From assembly GCF_016711335.1 (NCBI RefSeq), contig NZ_JADJTF010000001.1:1488001-1552000 (forward strand): a stretch of 64,000 nucleotides of DNA, read 5' to 3'. The DNA is from Thiofilum sp. (GTDB taxonomy: Bacteria; Pseudomonadota; Gammaproteobacteria; Thiotrichales; Thiotrichaceae). The notes beneath the pieces were generated by a model. That model had not been told where the DNA came from. It did not search any database and worked only from the letters and a program-made list of their open reading frames with translations. The position numbers and the translations under genes are program-made. Below, piece by piece: positions 8,735-16,604 of the stretch (its first letter is position 1; the number at the start of each line of letters is the position of its first letter).

Positions 8735-9791
8735 GGCTCAATATATGTTTCGGGGTCTTGCTTTCCCCTGCATTGCAAACGCCACAGATAGCGGTGAAAG
8801 TAGCCATTTCCGATAGCCAAGGAGAGGATTCATGACCCGACTCATCAGTATTTCCAGCCTAACCAGTGATGCCGCCTGTTTCGAGCAAATCCGCAGCCTG
8901 CGTTGGCCTGATAAGGTGACCTGCCCGCATTGCGGCTCACCTGAAACTATTCGTAGGGGTAAGGACGGCACCCAACCGGAGCGGCGACGTTACCAGTGCA
9001 AACGCTGCGACAAGCGTTTTGATGACCTGACAGGAACCGTGTTTGAAGGCCACCATCAGCCGCTGAAGGTGTGGGTGCTGTGTCTTTATCTGATGTCGTT
9101 GAACCTATCCAACCAACAAATCGCCCGCGAATTGGGGTTGAACAAGGATGATACGCAGGCGATGACGGAACAGTTACGGCGCGGTGTCGAGAAAAAAAAC
9201 GCCAGTAACCCTGTTGGGGAATGTTGAATTTGATGAGGTTTATGTCAAGGCTGGACACAAGGGAAACCCCGAAGCCGTCGCGGATGCTGGGCGTGAAGGT
9301 CGCCGCCGCGCCCTGAAAGGTGCGCCGGGGCGTGGGACACTGGAAAAGGACACCCCCCCCATTTTCGGCATGATCCAGCGTTCCGGGGAAGTCGTGATCC
9401 GTATGCTGGCGAATGTGAAACAGGCGACGATCAAGCCGCTGATTGTGGCAACGGTGGCAGCAGGTACGCTGGTGTACACCGATGAGTACAACATTTACAG
9501 CCGATTGGAAGAATGGGGCTATGCCCATAAAACCGTCCATCATGGTGCAGGCGAATATGCCCGTGATGAAGATGGTGACGGTTTCCATGAAGTTCACGTC
9601 AACACAATGGAAGGTTTTTGGTCACTGTTGCGCTCATGGTTACGACCTCATCGGGGGATCTCACAAGAAAAGCTACCGTGTTACCTCGCTTTCTTTGAGT
9701 ATTTGCACAACATCAGGAAACGCGGACAAGTAGCCTTACAGTCCTTGCTTTCGCTGCTGCTGGGATAAGACCCTGAAACACATATTGAGCC
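8735..9791 (+). mobile_element. IS1595-family insertion sequence, 1057 bp
   Basis: The ends are 25-bp terminal inverted repeats, left 8735-8759 (starting GGCTCAATAT) and right 9767-9791, with two mismatches. They are flanked by an 8-bp direct repeat GTTTTTTT (8727-8734 and 9792-9799), the target duplication expected for this family. One transposase, split over two frames, fills the interior. The internal DNA is visibly richer in G and C than its surroundings, which suggests recent arrival from elsewhere. Intact ends and a perfect target duplication also point to a recent insertion. Confidence 0.93.
8832..9768 (+). pseudogene. IS1595-family transposase, split by a frameshift
   Basis: The first frame (8832-9227, 131 residues) has the N-terminal zinc ribbon typical of IS1595 transposases, with CPHCG and CKRC pairs. 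The second frame (open across 9184-9768) carries the catalytic core: EFDEVYV, TDEYNIY, and HVNTMEGFWSLLR near the end. The frames join at an A8 run (9192-9199). Skipping one A gives a continuous protein of about 311 residues, the normal size for the family. Either the copy is inactivated by an extra A, or full-length protein is made by slippage at the A run. The sequence alone cannot decide. Confidence 0.85.
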
Positions 9792-9978
9792 GTTTTTTTT
9801 ATTTTAGATGATGCTTGTAGGTAAAGTGTGTCAAAACACACAATACTGTGTCTTTAAACCTAATTGCTCCCTTTATCTGCTAGTACTAGCCTAAAGTAAT
9901 TAATTGATTTATTGATGGATCTTGTATTGGTGCATAGCTTGCTTATCCCAATAACTCCCACTCTAGGACTAATTAATT

Positions 9979-10875
9979 ATGATGAAATATTTACTACCTT
10001 TGCTATTTTGTATTAGTTTGCCAGCCGCCGCTCATGTGAGCTTAGTAGAGCCATCGGCTCCCGCCAATAGTTACTATCGTATGACCTTAAAGATAGGTCA
10101 TGGATGTGGCAAATCACCCACGCATACGGTCATAGTCAACCTACCAGAAGGTATTTATAACGCTAAACCTATGCCTAAAGCAGGCTGGGAGTTGAAAACT
10201 ACAGTGGGTAAATTAGCTAAACCCTATGATAATCATGGTAAAACTATCACCGAAGAGGTGCGCACTATCACATGGTCAGGAGGTAATTTACCTAATGAGT
10301 TTTATGATGAGTTTGTTATCTCAGTCAAATTGGGTAATGAAACAGGCTTAAAAGCCATTCCAGTCACCCAACTGTGTACGGAGGGGCGCTTAGATTGGAA
10401 TGAGGTGGCTAAAGATGGTGAACAAGAACCTAAATCACCCGCGCCTACTTTAATGATTACCCCTGCTAAAGCCGATGGGCATCATCATGGTGCTGCGACG
10501 CCCGCTTCCTCTAGCTCCGATAGCGAGCAAATCACTCAACTCTTAAAGTCCCAATGGGATAAACCCGATGCACCTTTAGCAGTAGAAATACTAGAGATTC
10601 AATCAGATACTGCGGTAGCAGGTTGGGCGCAAGGTGAAAAAGGCGGACGTGCTTTTTTACATAAGCACCATGATGCGTGGCAATTAGTGGCTTGTGCGGG
10701 TGAGCAAATTAAACAAGTCGATTTTTTGCAAAGCTTAGGCGTATCCAAATCGCAAGCGCAGAGTTTAGTCGATAAAATGACGGCTACTGAGTCTAAGCTG
10801 CCTGCGCAATTAGTAGGTCAATATAATAGTTTTAAAGAAGTAGTGATGTTACAAAACGGTAAGCATCAGCATTAA
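9979..10875 (+). CDS. Periplasmic YcnI/DUF1775 domain fused to a copper-uptake-associated domain
   Basis: A signal peptide (residues 1-18, cleaved after PAAA) would leave His19 as the mature N terminus, as needed for the histidine-brace copper site of YcnI-type proteins. Residues 19-165 are the DUF1775 domain (HVSLVEPSAPANSYYRMTLK, ITWSGGNLP, TQLC). A His- and Ser-rich linker (HHHGAATPASSSS) follows. Residues 175-298 resemble small proteins annotated as copper uptake system-associated (EQITQLLKSQWDKPDAPL, GGRAFLHKHHDAWQLVACAG). A role in periplasmic copper binding or delivery is inferred from both domains. No CopC/CopD or PCuAC partner is adjacent, which is unusual for this family. Confidence 0.8.
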   Translation: MMKYLLPLLFCISLPAAAHVSLVEPSAPANSYYRMTLKIGHGCGKSPTHTVIVNLPEGIYNAKPMPKAGWELKTTVGKLAKPYDNHGKTITEEVRTITWSGGNLPNEFYDEFVISVKLGNETGLKAIPVTQLCTEGRLDWNEVAKDGEQEPKSPAPTLMITPAKADGHHHGAATPASSSSDSEQITQLLKSQWDKPDAPLAVEILEIQSDTAVAGWAQGEKGGRAFLHKHHDAWQLVACAGEQIKQVDFLQSLGVSKSQAQSLVDKMTATESKLPAQLVGQYNSFKEVVMLQNGKHQH

Positions 10876-10884
10876 ATAATGCGT

Positions 10885-12285
10885 TTAAAACTTTTCTAGT
10901 TCTTTTTTGATCGCTTCGGCTTGTTTAATCTCGGCTAAGCGTTGAGCAATGACTTGACGCTTAGCGGGTTGAGTGTCTTGTGCTTGTTCAAGTGTGAGTT
11001 TAGCTTGTTTATAGGCTCCTAAGCGTATGGAGCGTTCCGCTACGGCTAGCATGGCATCTGTTTGATAGCCTAATTGTTTCGCTAAGCGTTGTTTATATTC
11101 TAAAAACTCTAGGCTGGTCGTTTCAGTGAGTTTAGCGGCATTGACTATTTGCCATGCTTTAGGGGCTTGTCCCTGAGCCACTAAAGCCTCCGCGACGGGT
11201 AAAATTAAAGCCGAAGTACTACCCGCTTTAATTTGTGGCAAAAAGCGTTGCACCGTATCGCTATAGCGTTTATTAGCATTCAGTGCTTGAGCTTGGACTA
11301 GGGCAGTAGCGGGATTATTCGGTAGCTTTTGGCTACTCGCTAAAGCTGGTGAGGCTTGGTTATAACGCAGTGCGGTAAGTGTACGAGAGTAATGTTGTAA
11401 TAGAGGATCAATGCCGCTGTTATCCTGACGCATCAGATGAGCCACTTTAGTTTGCATTAATTTAAAACTTAAACTATCAGCAACCGGTCGTTGCCCCCAT
11501 TGGCGTACACTACTGCGTACATCACTTAAGCGCTCAATACCCAAGGGATGAGTGCTTAAGTATTTGGCTATATCACCATAAATACTGGATTGACCACGCT
11601 CTAGTTGTTCTAAAAAATCAGCCATAGCACTAGGACTAAAACCTGCTCCCGCTAAAATGCGTAAACCCATACGATCTGCTTCGGTTTCATGAGCGCGACT
11701 ATAGCTGAGTTGGCGGTGCATATTGGTGGCGATAGTTCCTGCAATAATCGCTTGTGCAGCATCTGAGCTACTATTAGCAGCCGCAGCCCCCGCCAATAAA
11801 CCTAAGCCCGTAACCCAAGGGTTCGCTTTTGAGGCTTGTAGTTGCCGTGCAATATGACGCTGAGTCACATGAGCAATTTCGTGTGCTATCACGGCGGCGA
11901 GTTCACTTTCCGAGCGTGAGCGTGTAATCAGTCCCGCATGAATAATGATCACACCTCCCGGCATAGCATAAGCATTCACACTACTATCTTGCGCAATACC
12001 AAAATAAAACGGACTAAAGCGCCCCGTGGCATGTTGGACGAGGCGTTGACCTAGTTGATTAATCCATTCAACCAGCTCAGGATCTTCGATAAAGCGTTGA
12101 CTTTGACGCAGTTCTCGGAATAGCTGGCGTCCAAAATTTATCTCTTGTTTAGTACTTAAAGAGGTATTGGCGGGACTACCTAGCTCTGGCAAGCTGTCGA
12201 TGTTAGGCAAGGTGAGGGCATTTTCCGCTAAGACTGGACTAGCACTCAATACTGCACTGATTAGTGTAATGAAAACGCCTTTCAT
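10885..12285 (-). CDS. bepA: Periplasmic M48 metalloprotease with TPR region, BepA-like
   Basis: BepA (YfgC) is an outer-membrane quality-control protease and chaperone that acts on LptD and BAM substrates. A signal peptide covers residues 1-20 (cut after VLA). The zinc motif HEIAHVTQRH begins at residue 135, and the third ligand lies in the ETEADRMGL segment near 205. The C-terminal half is a helical, TPR-like region (KRYSDTVQRFLPQIKAG and following). The 466-residue length is close to the E. coli protein (about 487). It is convergent with the copper-protein gene and divergent from the rhodanese gene. The gene symbol rests on domain order and is less certain than the family. Confidence 0.85.
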   Translation of the reverse strand: MKGVFITLISAVLSASPVLAENALTLPNIDSLPELGSPANTSLSTKQEINFGRQLFRELRQSQRFIEDPELVEWINQLGQRLVQHATGRFSPFYFGIAQDSSVNAYAMPGGVIIIHAGLITRSRSESELAAVIAHEIAHVTQRHIARQLQASKANPWVTGLGLLAGAAAANSSSDAAQAIIAGTIATNMHRQLSYSRAHETEADRMGLRILAGAGFSPSAMADFLEQLERGQSSIYGDIAKYLSTHPLGIERLSDVRSSVRQWGQRPVADSLSFKLMQTKVAHLMRQDNSGIDPLLQHYSRTLTALRYNQASPALASSQKLPNNPATALVQAQALNANKRYSDTVQRFLPQIKAGSTSALILPVAEALVAQGQAPKAWQIVNAAKLTETTSLEFLEYKQRLAKQLGYQTDAMLAVAERSIRLGAYKQAKLTLEQAQDTQPAKRQVIAQRLAEIKQAEAIKKELEKF

Positions 12286-12436
12286 AAGATCTTCGTCCGT
12301 GGTTGCTTAGGTATAAGTGTAGAATAAAGTATCTGTCAAAAGCTTTAAGTGTCCCGCTTTGTGTGGGATTGCTTGACAGGCAGTTATGTTTTTTAGAATA
12401 TTAGCACTTATTAATATTTAACTGGGATCAAGTACT

Positions 12437-12775
12437 ATGTTTGGTGTTCAAGAGATTGATGCAGCCTCTTTGCAACAAAAATTAGCCGCTGGTGAAAAGC
12501 TGCGTTTAATCGATGTGCGTTCTGAAGGTGAGTTTGCTCAAGGGATTATTCCGGGGGCTGAGTTCATGCCTTTACACACCGTGCCTTTAAAATTAGATGA
12601 TCTTAAGGCGAGTAAAGACCCTATTGTATTTTACTGCCGTAGCGGTAATCGTTCTGGTCAAGCATGTTGGTTTTTAAAGCAACATACTGGGGTAGAGGCG
12701 TTAAATTTAAGCGGCGGTATTATTGCGTGGTATCACTCCGGCAATCAAATTGTGGCGCCTACTAAAGCGGCATAA
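12437..12775 (+). CDS. Single-domain rhodanese
   Basis: This 112-residue sulfurtransferase has the active-site loop CRSGNRSGQA (Cys near residue 73) that carries a persulfide, and the N-terminal LIDVRSEGEFAQGIIPGA motif. There is no signal peptide, so it acts in the cytoplasm. A DsrE2-type gene follows 73 bp downstream on the same strand. In sulfur oxidisers, rhodanese, TusA and DsrE2 form a persulfide relay feeding the cytoplasmic sulfur oxidation pathway. The pairing here supports that role, but no tusA, dsr or hdr gene is nearby. Confidence 0.88.
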   Translation: MFGVQEIDAASLQQKLAAGEKLRLIDVRSEGEFAQGIIPGAEFMPLHTVPLKLDDLKASKDPIVFYCRSGNRSGQACWFLKQHTGVEALNLSGGIIAWYHSGNQIVAPTKAA

Positions 12776-12848
12776 TGACACCCAATAGTATTTGCTCCCT
12801 AGCATCTGTGGTTAATCGATATTCAGCATAGCATTTAAGGTAAAGGAC

Positions 12849-13313
12849 ATGACAAAGAAATTAGCAATCATCGCTACTAAAGGTACGTTAGACTGGGCTT
12901 ATCCTCCGTTTATTCTAGCATCGACTGCGGCAGCATTAGGCTATGACGTACAAATTTTCTTTACCTTCTATGGTTTGCAATTGCTGAAAAAGAAATTAAA
13001 TCTACAAGTCACCTCACTGGGTAACCCCGGAATGCCTATGCCCATGCCTATGCCAGTATTAGCGCAAGCACTCCCTGGTATGCAAACCATGATGACTACC
13101 ATGATGAAGAGAAAAATGAAAAGCAAAGGGGTAGCCGATTTAGCAGAATTACGTGAACTTTGCCAAGAAGCGGATGTAAAGTTCATTGCTTGCCAAATGA
13201 CAGTGGATCTATTTGATATGGAGCACAGTGAATTTATTGATGGCTTGGAGTATGCAGGTGCGGCGGCCTTCTTTGAGTTTGCGGGTGAGTCCGACATTTG
13301 TATGTATATCTAA
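12849..13313 (+). CDS. DsrE/DsrF/DrsH-like family protein (DsrE2 type)
   Basis: The 154-residue protein has the DsrE2 layout: an N-terminal KKLAIIATKGTLDWAYPPFI strand-helix, a Met/Pro-rich segment (residues 58-70), and a conserved ACQMTVDLF motif near residue 116 whose Cys is the likely persulfide carrier. A further Cys sits at ELCQEADV. DsrE2 proteins pass sulfane sulfur between rhodanese and TusA in the cytoplasm or at the membrane. The gene follows the rhodanese gene and ends at a strong terminator, so the two probably form one transcript. Confidence 0.88.
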   Translation: MTKKLAIIATKGTLDWAYPPFILASTAAALGYDVQIFFTFYGLQLLKKKLNLQVTSLGNPGMPMPMPMPVLAQALPGMQTMMTTMMKRKMKSKGVADLAELRELCQEADVKFIACQMTVDLFDMEHSEFIDGLEYAGAAAFFEFAGESDICMYI

Positions 13314-13353
13314 AATCCTTAGTGCATAGTAGAGCACTGTGTTTGATGCAAAC

Positions 13354-13379
13354 CAAAAGCCGGATACGTCCGGCTTTTG
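13354..13379 (+). terminator. Rho-independent terminator after the rhodanese-DsrE2 pair
   Basis: The perfect 11-bp stem CAAAAGCCGGA (13354-13364) with TCCGGCTTTTG (13369-13379) around loop TACG is followed by a T-rich tract. Confidence 0.88.
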
Positions 13380-13498
13380 TATTTTTGGTATTTAAACAGA
13401 AGAGGTATTTAAAACAAGTTTTCTGATGAATATCGCAACACAGCTTTAGATACTGCATCATAGCGCCCCATATTATTTATAATCCTTAGGAGTCCTCT

Positions 13499-14116
13499 AT
13501 GAAGTTAGCCATTATTAGCGGCAGTCATCGTCTTAACTCACAAAGTGAAAAAGTTGCTAATTACGCTAAAAATCTAGCCTTAAGTTCAGGATTAGCCAGT
13601 AGTGCTGAGATCATTAGCTTGGCAGGTAATCCTATTCCCTTTTGGGATGAGGGTGTGTGGGCAGGTGAAGAGCGTTGGCAGCAAGTATTAGCCCCGATTC
13701 AAACCGTACTGCGTAATAGTGATGCCTTGATTGTGGTGACACCAGAATGGCATGGGCAAATTCCTTCAGGCTTGAAAAATTTAATGTTATTAGTCGGTGT
13801 GCCTGAGGTGGGACATAAGCCTGCATTAATTGTCAGTGTGTCAGCATCGGAAACCGGTGGTGCTTATCCCGTGGCTGAATTGCGTATGAGTAGTTATAAA
13901 AATAATCGCATTTGTTATTTGCCAGAACATTTGATCGTGCGCAAGGTCAATAGCGTTTTTAATGCGGATAGTGCCGAAAATGATGCTAAAGCGCAGGAGT
14001 ATTTACATAAGCGTTTAGCATGGAATTTATCGTTATTACAGGCTTATGCTCAGGCGCTCAGTCAAGTACGTGCTACGGCTGAAACGACGTCTAGTGATTT
14101 TGCGTTTGGTATGTAA
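13499..14116 (+). CDS. NADPH-dependent FMN reductase-family protein
   Basis: This is a flavodoxin-like reductase of 205 residues. The FMN phosphate loop is seen at IISGSHRLNSQSEKVANY (residues 4-21), and the flavin ring contact region is at VVTPEWHGQIPSGLKN. Enzymes of this family reduce FMN, quinones or azo compounds, and the precise substrate cannot be assigned. The ribosome site TTAGGAG at 13486-13492 supports the ATG. A metallophosphoesterase gene begins 23 bp downstream, so the two are probably cotranscribed. Confidence 0.82.
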   Translation: MKLAIISGSHRLNSQSEKVANYAKNLALSSGLASSAEIISLAGNPIPFWDEGVWAGEERWQQVLAPIQTVLRNSDALIVVTPEWHGQIPSGLKNLMLLVGVPEVGHKPALIVSVSASETGGAYPVAELRMSSYKNNRICYLPEHLIVRKVNSVFNADSAENDAKAQEYLHKRLAWNLSLLQAYAQALSQVRATAETTSSDFAFGM

Positions 14117-14138
14117 TTAGTTTAGGAACAATAAAAGC

Positions 14139-15008
14139 GTGAAAGCTCAACAACGCTGGTTAAATCGATTAGGTGCATTAAGTTATTTTCATGATGATTT
14201 ACATGCTGAGCGTCGTAATGAAATTCGTTGGTTGGTAGAAGAATATACTGAGATTCCTATCCCTCATCTACCCGCCGCTTTTGATGGTTTTACCATTGTG
14301 CAACTAACCGATACGCACCTGCGTCCTTTCACGCAACTTGAGCATATTGAGCGAGCCGTGCAGCGTACCAATGCCTTAAATCCTGATTTGGTAGTTTTGA
14401 CGGGCGATTATGTCTGGCATGACGAGGACGATATTTTGGATCTAGTCCCAGCGCTTGCTCAGCTCAATGCTAAACATGGCGTGTTTGCTGTATTGGGCAA
14501 TCATGATATTAAAACCGATGCGGGTTTAATTGTAGAAACATTTGAACGCTATGGTATTCCAGTATTGCGTAATCAAGGTTTAGATATTGATCGTGGTGGT
14601 CAAGTACTACATCTAGCGGGGATTGATGATGGTTGGCTGGGGCAACCAGACATTAAAACCACACTTTCAGGCTTGAAGCGTGCGACTACCCCCGTGATTT
14701 TATTAGCGCATGAACCGGATATGTTGGATTGGTATGCCCATGATACGCGTATTTCTTTGCAGCTTTCAGGTCATACACACGGTGGTCAAGTGCAAGTTAA
14801 GCCCGGCAGTCCCATTATTAAGCCTTATTTAGGGCGAAAATATGTACAAGGCTTATATCGGGTCAATCAGTCGTGGATCTATACCAGTCGTGGGATTGGT
14901 TCTACGGGTATACCTGTGCGGCGTAATTGTGCACCAGAAATTACTCATCTAACTTTAGTGCAGGAGCAAGTGCCACGATTAGAAGATAGAGTACTAATTG
15001 CTGCCTAA
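14139..15008 (+). CDS. Metallophosphoesterase (YaeI-like calcineurin fold)
   Basis: All five metal-binding blocks of the family are present: QLTDTHLRP, VLTGDYVWHDEDD, VLGNHDIKTD, LLAHEPD and LSGHTHGGQ. The 289-residue size and TSRGIGSTGIPVR near the end match YaeI/UDP-diacylglucosamine-hydrolase-like phosphoesterases, which lack a full transmembrane anchor here. The substrate is unknown. The start is a GTG (14139) with TTAGGAACA upstream at about 14121. It probably shares a transcript with the preceding flavin reductase. Confidence 0.83.
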   Translation: MKAQQRWLNRLGALSYFHDDLHAERRNEIRWLVEEYTEIPIPHLPAAFDGFTIVQLTDTHLRPFTQLEHIERAVQRTNALNPDLVVLTGDYVWHDEDDILDLVPALAQLNAKHGVFAVLGNHDIKTDAGLIVETFERYGIPVLRNQGLDIDRGGQVLHLAGIDDGWLGQPDIKTTLSGLKRATTPVILLAHEPDMLDWYAHDTRISLQLSGHTHGGQVQVKPGSPIIKPYLGRKYVQGLYRVNQSWIYTSRGIGSTGIPVRRNCAPEITHLTLVQEQVPRLEDRVLIAA

Positions 15009-15196
15009 ATAAGTTAATATTATACCTAGATAAGTTTCAGCTAGTCAGAAGATTTTCCTTTCGGTGGAGGGAGTCGCTACACTGGTACAATGCGAATTAC
15101 AGTCATAAGACAATCTTAATCACTATAACCATAAGTATTGTCATAAACCCAGGTATTAAACCTGATATTAATCACAACAATAAAAGAGCTGTAAGT

Positions 15197-15658
15197 GTGA
15201 GTAACTCGAATAACAATATAAAAATAGATACCGACGCGCTTGCCGGACTCAAAGTGTTGGTAGTCGATGATAGTAAAACCATTCTGCGTACTGCGGAGGC
15301 TTTGCTATCGGAATATGATTGCTGGGTAGCTACAGCGCCAGATGGTTTTGAAGCTTTACCTAAAATTACTGCCTTCAAACCGGACGTAATCTTTATCGAC
15401 ATTATGATGCCGCGTTTGGACGGGTATCAAACCTGTGCGCTCATTAAGGCGAATCGCGCTTATAAGCATATTCCGGTGATTATGCTATCGAGTAAGGATA
15501 GTATTTTTGACCTAGCACGCGGACGTTTGGCGGGTTCTGATAAGTATTTAACGAAACCCTTTACCCGCCAAGATCTGCTCTCAGCTATTCAAACTTATGT
15601 CATCGATGAGCGTAACCGTCATAACCAAGATCAAGCTCCCGTAACACAGGAGTCTTAG
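15197..15658 (+). CDS. pilG: Twitching motility response regulator PilG
   Basis: This is a single-domain CheY-like receiver, 154 residues. The acidic pair is at VVDDSKT (residues 23-24), the phospho-acceptor Asp68 is in FIDIMMPRLDG, and the conserved Lys is in YLTKPF. A family-specific N-terminal extension of about 18 residues precedes it. In Pseudomonas, PilG controls type IV pilus extension through the Chp pathway and adenylate cyclase. It is the first gene of pilG-pilH-pilI-pilJ-chpA-chpC, with a GTG start and a promoter presumably in the preceding 190 bp. Confidence 0.92.
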   Translation: MSNSNNNIKIDTDALAGLKVLVVDDSKTILRTAEALLSEYDCWVATAPDGFEALPKITAFKPDVIFIDIMMPRLDGYQTCALIKANRAYKHIPVIMLSSKDSIFDLARGRLAGSDKYLTKPFTRQDLLSAIQTYVIDERNRHNQDQAPVTQES

Positions 15659-15662
15659 GATT

Positions 15663-16034
15663 ATGGCCCATATACTCATTATTGATGATTCGCAGGTCGA
15701 AGCGCGTATGTTGAAAAGCATGCTGGAACATGCTGGTCACACCGTGAGTCATGCAACAAATGGTTATGAGGGTATTGAAATAGCTAAAGCCGAAACCCCT
15801 GATTTAATCCTCATGGATGTGGTGATGCCACTGATTAATGGGTTTCAGGCGACGCGTGAACTGAGTCGTGCTCCCGAAACCCAACATATTCCGATTGTGG
15901 TGTGTAGCTCTAAAGATTCGGATACCGATTTTTTATGGGCTAAGCGTCAAGGGGCACGCGGCTATTTGATTAAACCCATCCGTGCCGCCGAACTATTGGC
16001 AGTAGTGAAGCGTTTTGTGTTGGAGCACGGTTAA
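15663..16034 (+). CDS. pilH: Twitching motility response regulator PilH
   Basis: This is a second stand-alone receiver of 123 residues, with IIDDSQ at residues 6-11, phospho-acceptor Asp52 in LMDVVMPLING and Lys in GYLIKPI. In Pseudomonas, PilH is thought to favour pilus retraction or act as a phosphate sink opposite PilG. It starts 4 bp after pilG and its stop codon overlaps the pilI start (ATGG over TAATGG), so translation is probably coupled. Confidence 0.92.
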   Translation: MAHILIIDDSQVEARMLKSMLEHAGHTVSHATNGYEGIEIAKAETPDLILMDVVMPLINGFQATRELSRAPETQHIPIVVCSSKDSDTDFLWAKRQGARGYLIKPIRAAELLAVVKRFVLEHG

Positions 16035-16588
16035 TGGCGACACCTTATGAGTTATTGGTGGGATTAGCTTTATTGCGCGAGCGTAAGCGCCAATTAGATC
16101 AAGCCGAGAATCATGCTTTAGAAGCGTGGTCGGCATTAATGGTGCGCATTGGGACGCTAGTATGTTTAATTCATCGCAATGATGTTGATGAGATTATTTC
16201 ATTAGAAAGTAGTACACCCGTGCGCGGGGTCGCTCCTTGGGTAGCAGGGTTGGGGTACTTCCGAGGACAGCTACTCAATTTAATTGATTTAAAAGTTTTT
16301 TTTTCCTTAGGGGATGCGGGCTATTCACCCGGAGCACGTATTTTAGTAGTGCGCGGTTCAACGGAATGGTTGGGGTTGCGGGTCGATGAGCTGATTGGTA
16401 TTCGCCATATTTGGCCGGATACGGTACGTCTGGATAAGCAAACTACTACTAAAGCAGCCTTGGGCATTTATGAAGAGCAGTCTTTGTTAGTTGATAATGA
16501 ACCTATGCTGGTGCTAGACATTAAAACCTTGGCGATGCATCTCAATGACGGTGGATCAGCTATTAATACGCATTGGCAAACCAAATAA
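16034..16588 (+). CDS. pilI: CheW-like adaptor PilI
   Basis: This 184-residue CheW domain protein scaffolds the PilJ receptor to the ChpA kinase. Visible CheW features are MVRIGTLVCLIHRNDVDEII, the WVAGLGYFRGQLLNLIDL strand pair and LGLRVDELIGI. An N-terminal extension of about 35 residues precedes the core, as in other PilI proteins. It overlaps pilH by one base. Confidence 0.9.
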   Translation: MATPYELLVGLALLRERKRQLDQAENHALEAWSALMVRIGTLVCLIHRNDVDEIISLESSTPVRGVAPWVAGLGYFRGQLLNLIDLKVFFSLGDAGYSPGARILVVRGSTEWLGLRVDELIGIRHIWPDTVRLDKQTTTKAALGIYEEQSLLVDNEPMLVLDIKTLAMHLNDGGSAINTHWQTK

Positions 16589-16604
16589 ATAAGAAGAAAG
16601 CACT

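Noticed and set aside
8947..9597. 216-residue minus-strand ORF inside the IS
   Set aside because: It lies opposite the transposase with its conserved motifs. It is a frame shadow in GC-richer DNA.
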